Below, one piece after another: positions 61,808 to 64,000 of a DNA stretch of 64,000 bases. This stretch comes from Bryobacteraceae bacterium (GTDB taxonomy: Bacteria; Acidobacteriota; Terriglobia; Bryobacterales; Bryobacteraceae), in assembly GCA_026002855.1 (NCBI GenBank), contig BPGD01000001.1:3294001-3358000 (forward strand), read 5' to 3'. The notes under the pieces were generated by a model. It was not told the DNA's origin and searched no databases. It worked only from the letters and a program-made list of their open reading frames with translations. The translations under genes and the position numbers were made by a program. Position 1 is the first letter of the stretch. Each line of letters starts with the position of its first letter.

Positions 61808-62374
61808 ATGATCCAGGCGACCCAACTGCGCCCGGGGATGGTGATCAAGTTCAACGGCGAGCTGCACTCGGTGTTTTCCACGTTTCACCGTACGCCGGGC
61901 AACCTGCGCGGATTCGTCCAGGCGAAGATGCGGAACCTGCGGACCGGGGCGATGATCGAGCACCGGTTTGCGTCGGAAGACCGCGTGGAGAAGGCCGTCC
62001 TTGAGGAAGTGGAGATGGAATACATGTACGATGACGGCGAGTACTACTACTTCATGAACACCGAGACGTTCGAGCAGATTCATCTGACGAAGGACGAGCT
62101 CGGCGAAGGCACGCAGTATCTGACGCCCAATCTCAAGGTACGGGTGGAATTTTACGAGGGCAAGCCGATCAGCGTGGAGCTGCCGCCGACGGTGGACCTG
62201 AAGGTGGTGGAGACGGAGCCGGGGCTGAAGGGGGCGTCGGTGTCGAACGTGGGCAAGCCGGCGAAGCTGGAGACGGGGCTGGTGGTGACGGTGCCGCAGT
62301 TTGTGAACGAAGGGGACGTGATCCGGGTGAACACGTCGGAGGGCACCTACCAGGAGCGGGTGGCCACGGCATAG
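61808..62374 (+). CDS. efp: Translation elongation factor P, Asn at the modified tip
   Basis: 188 residues, full length with all three beta-barrel domains; it rescues ribosomes stalled at polyproline. The tip loop of domain I reads RTPGNLRGF, aligned with VKPGKGQAF of E. coli, so N32 is at the place of the modified Lys34 (Arg in the rhamnosylated type). The usual EpmA- or EarP-type modification cannot occur on Asn. The C-terminus ([21 protein letters not shown]) is standard. GAGGAG lies about 11 bases upstream. Confidence 0.95.
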   Translation: MIQATQLRPGMVIKFNGELHSVFSTFHRTPGNLRGFVQAKMRNLRTGAMIEHRFASEDRVEKAVLEEVEMEYMYDDGEYYYFMNTETFEQIHLTKDELGEGTQYLTPNLKVRVEFYEGKPISVELPPTVDLKVVETEPGLKGASVSNVGKPAKLETGLVVTVPQFVNEGDVIRVNTSEGTYQERVATA

Positions 62375-62443
62375 AGCCGGGCCGGCGCCGGCGACGGGGC
62401 GAGCGTCCCGGGAAGGCCGGAGCGCGGCCGAAGGGAGCCCGTG

Positions 62444-62596
62444 ATGGCCAAGATCAAGCCAGCCCGCGGCAAGAAGGCGCCGCCGGGGCCAAAGAACCCA
62501 GGGGCGGTGGGGTGCCTGATTCTTTTTGTGACGGCGTTTCTGCTGCTGGCGCTGCTGCTGTATTACTCGTTCATCTATTCCGCCAAACCGAGCTGA
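62444..62596 (+). CDS. Small single-span membrane protein
   Basis: 50 residues. A basic, Pro-rich N-terminus ([20 protein letters not shown]) and one membrane helix ([22 protein letters not shown]). GGGAG precedes the ATG by 8 bases. It lies between efp and rph with 69 and 13 bases to spare and is likely co-transcribed. Function unknown. Confidence 0.6.
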   Translation: MAKIKPARGKKAPPGPKNPGAVGCLILFVTAFLLLALLLYYSFIYSAKPS

Positions 62597-62609
62597 GCAT
62601 TCCACCGCG

Positions 62610-63329
62610 ATGAGACCTGACAACCGGCGAGCCGACGAACTCCGCCCCGTGCGCATTCAGCCGAATTATCTGCTGACGGCGGAAGGGAGCTGTCTGATCG
62701 AGATCGGGCACACGCGGGTGCTGTGCACGGCGACGATCGAAGAGGGCGTGCCGCCGTGGCTGCGCAACAGCGGGCGGGGGTGGGTGACGGCGGAGTATGC
62801 GATGCTGCCACGTGCGACGGCGCAGCGGACGCCGCGGGAGATCAGCAAGGGTCGGCCGAGCGGGCGGACGCAGGAGATCCAGCGGCTGATCGGGCGCTCG
62901 CTGCGCGCGATTGTGGACATGGAGGCGCTGGGCGAGCGGACGGTGATCATCGACTGCGACGTATTGCAGGCGGACGGGGGAACACGGACGGCGTCGGTGA
63001 CGGGCGGGTGCGTGGCGATGGGGCTGGCGTTCCGGAAGATGGCGCCGTACGGGGTGTTTGCGCGGGATCCGCTGCGGTGTCTGGCGGCGGCGGCGAGTGT
63101 GGGGATCATCGAGGGCGAGGCGCGGCTCGACCTGTGTTACGAGGAGGACTCGCAGGCCGAGGTGGACATGAACGTGGTGATGACGTCGGAGGGCGAGTTC
63201 ATCGAACTTCAGGCGACGGCGGAGAAGACGGCGTTTGGCGACGAGCGGCTGGGGGAGATGATCGCGCTGGCGAAGAAGGGGATCGGGGAGCTGTTCGCCG
63301 TCCAGCGGGAGGCGCTGGAGGCGAGATGA
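62610..63329 (+). CDS. rph: Ribonuclease PH
   Basis: 239 residues. The family landmarks are [62 protein letters not shown] with the Arg-rich phosphate site, and [26 protein letters not shown] phosphate-dependent 3'-5' exonuclease that trims tRNA 3' ends. Its stop overlaps the rdgB start (ATGA), a common rph-rdgB pairing. Confidence 0.96.
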   Translation: MRPDNRRADELRPVRIQPNYLLTAEGSCLIEIGHTRVLCTATIEEGVPPWLRNSGRGWVTAEYAMLPRATAQRTPREISKGRPSGRTQEIQRLIGRSLRAIVDMEALGERTVIIDCDVLQADGGTRTASVTGGCVAMGLAFRKMAPYGVFARDPLRCLAAAASVGIIEGEARLDLCYEEDSQAEVDMNVVMTSEGEFIELQATAEKTAFGDERLGEMIALAKKGIGELFAVQREALEAR

Positions 63330-63919
63330 GGCTGCGCTGCGCGACGGGCAATGCGGGAAAGCTGAGGGAATTCCGGATGGCGGCGGCGGCGCTGGGGCAT
63401 CCGGGGATCGAAATTCAGCCGCTCGAAGGGATCAAAAATCTGCCTGTCTGCGAGGAAGACGGGGAGACTTTTGAGCAGAACGCGGTAAAAAAAGCGCTGC
63501 ATTATTCGGCGTATTGCGACGAATTTCTATTTGCGGACGATTCGGGGCTTGAGGTGGAGGCGCTGGGCGGGGCGCCGGGCGTGCGTTCGGCGCGGTATTC
63601 GGCGGAGGGCACCGACGAGGCCAACAACCGGCTGCTGCTTGAGCGGCTTCGAGGGGCCGAGGACCGGCGGGCACGCTTTGTGTGCGTGATCGCGCTGGCG
63701 CGGCGGGGGCGGCTGAAGGCGACGTTCCGCGGCGAGGCGGAAGGGGTGATTCTGGAGGCGCCGGCGGGGACGGGGGGGTTCGGCTACGATCCGCTGTTTT
63801 ACTACCCGCCGCTGGGCAGGACGTTTGCAGAGCTGGACACGGAGACGAAGATGCGGGTGTCCCACCGTGGGGCGGCGCTGCGGAAGCTGTTCGACTATCT
63901 GGAGCGCGGGGCGGGCTGA
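63326..63919 (+). CDS. rdgB: XTP/dITP diphosphatase
   Basis: 197 residues of the HAM1/RdgB family, which hydrolyses non-canonical purine triphosphates. It contains [10 protein letters not shown] at the start, [24 protein letters not shown], and [23 protein letters not shown] with [10 protein letters not shown] near the end. All substrate-binding motifs are in place. Confidence 0.96.
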   Translation: MRLRCATGNAGKLREFRMAAAALGHPGIEIQPLEGIKNLPVCEEDGETFEQNAVKKALHYSAYCDEFLFADDSGLEVEALGGAPGVRSARYSAEGTDEANNRLLLERLRGAEDRRARFVCVIALARRGRLKATFRGEAEGVILEAPAGTGGFGYDPLFYYPPLGRTFAELDTETKMRVSHRGAALRKLFDYLERGAG

Positions 63920-64000
63920 GCGAGGCGGCACTTCAGCAGGGCCCAGCCGATGATGGTTTTTGCGTCGCGGATGTGGCCGCGTGCGATCATGGCGCCGATC
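63895..64000 (-). CDS. Probable NUDIX hydrolase, 3' end only
   Basis: The minus strand entering from the right edge reads [27 protein letters not shown] and stops at TAG (63895-63897), overlapping the end of rdgB by 25 bases. The ending resembles ADP-ribose pyrophosphatase-type NUDIX proteins (GxIxDxKT), but the NUDIX box itself is outside the window. Confidence 0.45.
   Translation of the reverse strand, partial: IGAMIARGHIRDAKTIIGWALLKCRLAQPAPRSR

Noticed and set aside
1-64000. Recoding of TAG as a sense codon across the genome
   Set aside because: Several intact genes in the window end normally at TAG (10351, 61031, 62374), so the amber-split genes are better explained by mutation.
1-64000. 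CRISPR array, rRNA or riboswitch
   Set aside because: No regularly spaced short repeats, no rRNA signature and no conserved riboswitch core were seen by reading both strands.

Overview
The window looks like a high-GC Acidobacteriota chromosome, probably of the Bryobacter/Solibacter type. The main clue is a secreted VWA protein with the acidobacterial VWFA-related domain (4586-6658); a small ARRANARKSTGPRS protein at 59593-60330 points the same way. This taxonomic call is inference from protein families. About 52 kb is accessory DNA. The last 11.7 kb is conserved core, and the change falls at a tRNA-Arg(ACG) gene (52307-52383).

Region 1 (1-25838) is a siphovirus-like prophage remnant. It starts with the 3' part of a DNA methyltransferase, a minus-strand block of small genes including a DUF3489 protein, and a gpNu1-like HTH gene with an IS481-family element at its end. 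Where large terminase, portal and protease would be expected there is instead a Cys-rich secreted reading frame broken by an amber codon, plus the VWA protein. Structural genes resume at a major capsid protein that has lost its normal N-terminus. They then run in order through head completion, tail tube, a tail-assembly chaperone with a textbook -1 frameshift signal, tape measure, lysozyme-like protein, tail-tip proteins, a TIM-barrel-like tail protein and a fibre. Two minus-strand cassettes sit antisense inside this late operon: DUF6883/DUF4926 and hicBA.

Region 2 (26070-35103) is a metal-resistance operon: a small exported Cys-rich protein, CzcC-, CzcB- and CzcA-like tripartite efflux, a PII-like regulator with an atypical T-loop, and a Zn/Cd/Pb-type P1B ATPase.

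Region 3 (35187-52295) is a mosaic of mobile DNA. It holds IS3-family remnants, an intact IS630 element with an A6G frameshift site, three 5'-truncated RHS genes in a row with different C-terminal tips, each followed by a different candidate immunity gene, a hicAB pair with a frameshifted antitoxin, and a large serine recombinase with HTH and DUF2924 partners. A roughly 300-bp repeat occurs four times. Two of its copies form a long inverted pair (44202-45060 and 50225-50974) around the recombinase module. An ISL3 element ends the region beside the tRNA.

Region 4 (52758-64000) holds rpmH-rnpA-yidD-yidC-khpB-mnmE, as found near many bacterial origins, followed by an MscS channel, a TrmJ-like methyltransferase, an OsmC-family protein, efp, rph and rdgB. 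mnmE carries an apparent 1-base insertion near its start, rpmH and rnpA overlap out of frame, and EF-P has Asn at the usually modified loop tip. No CRISPR array or rRNA gene was seen.
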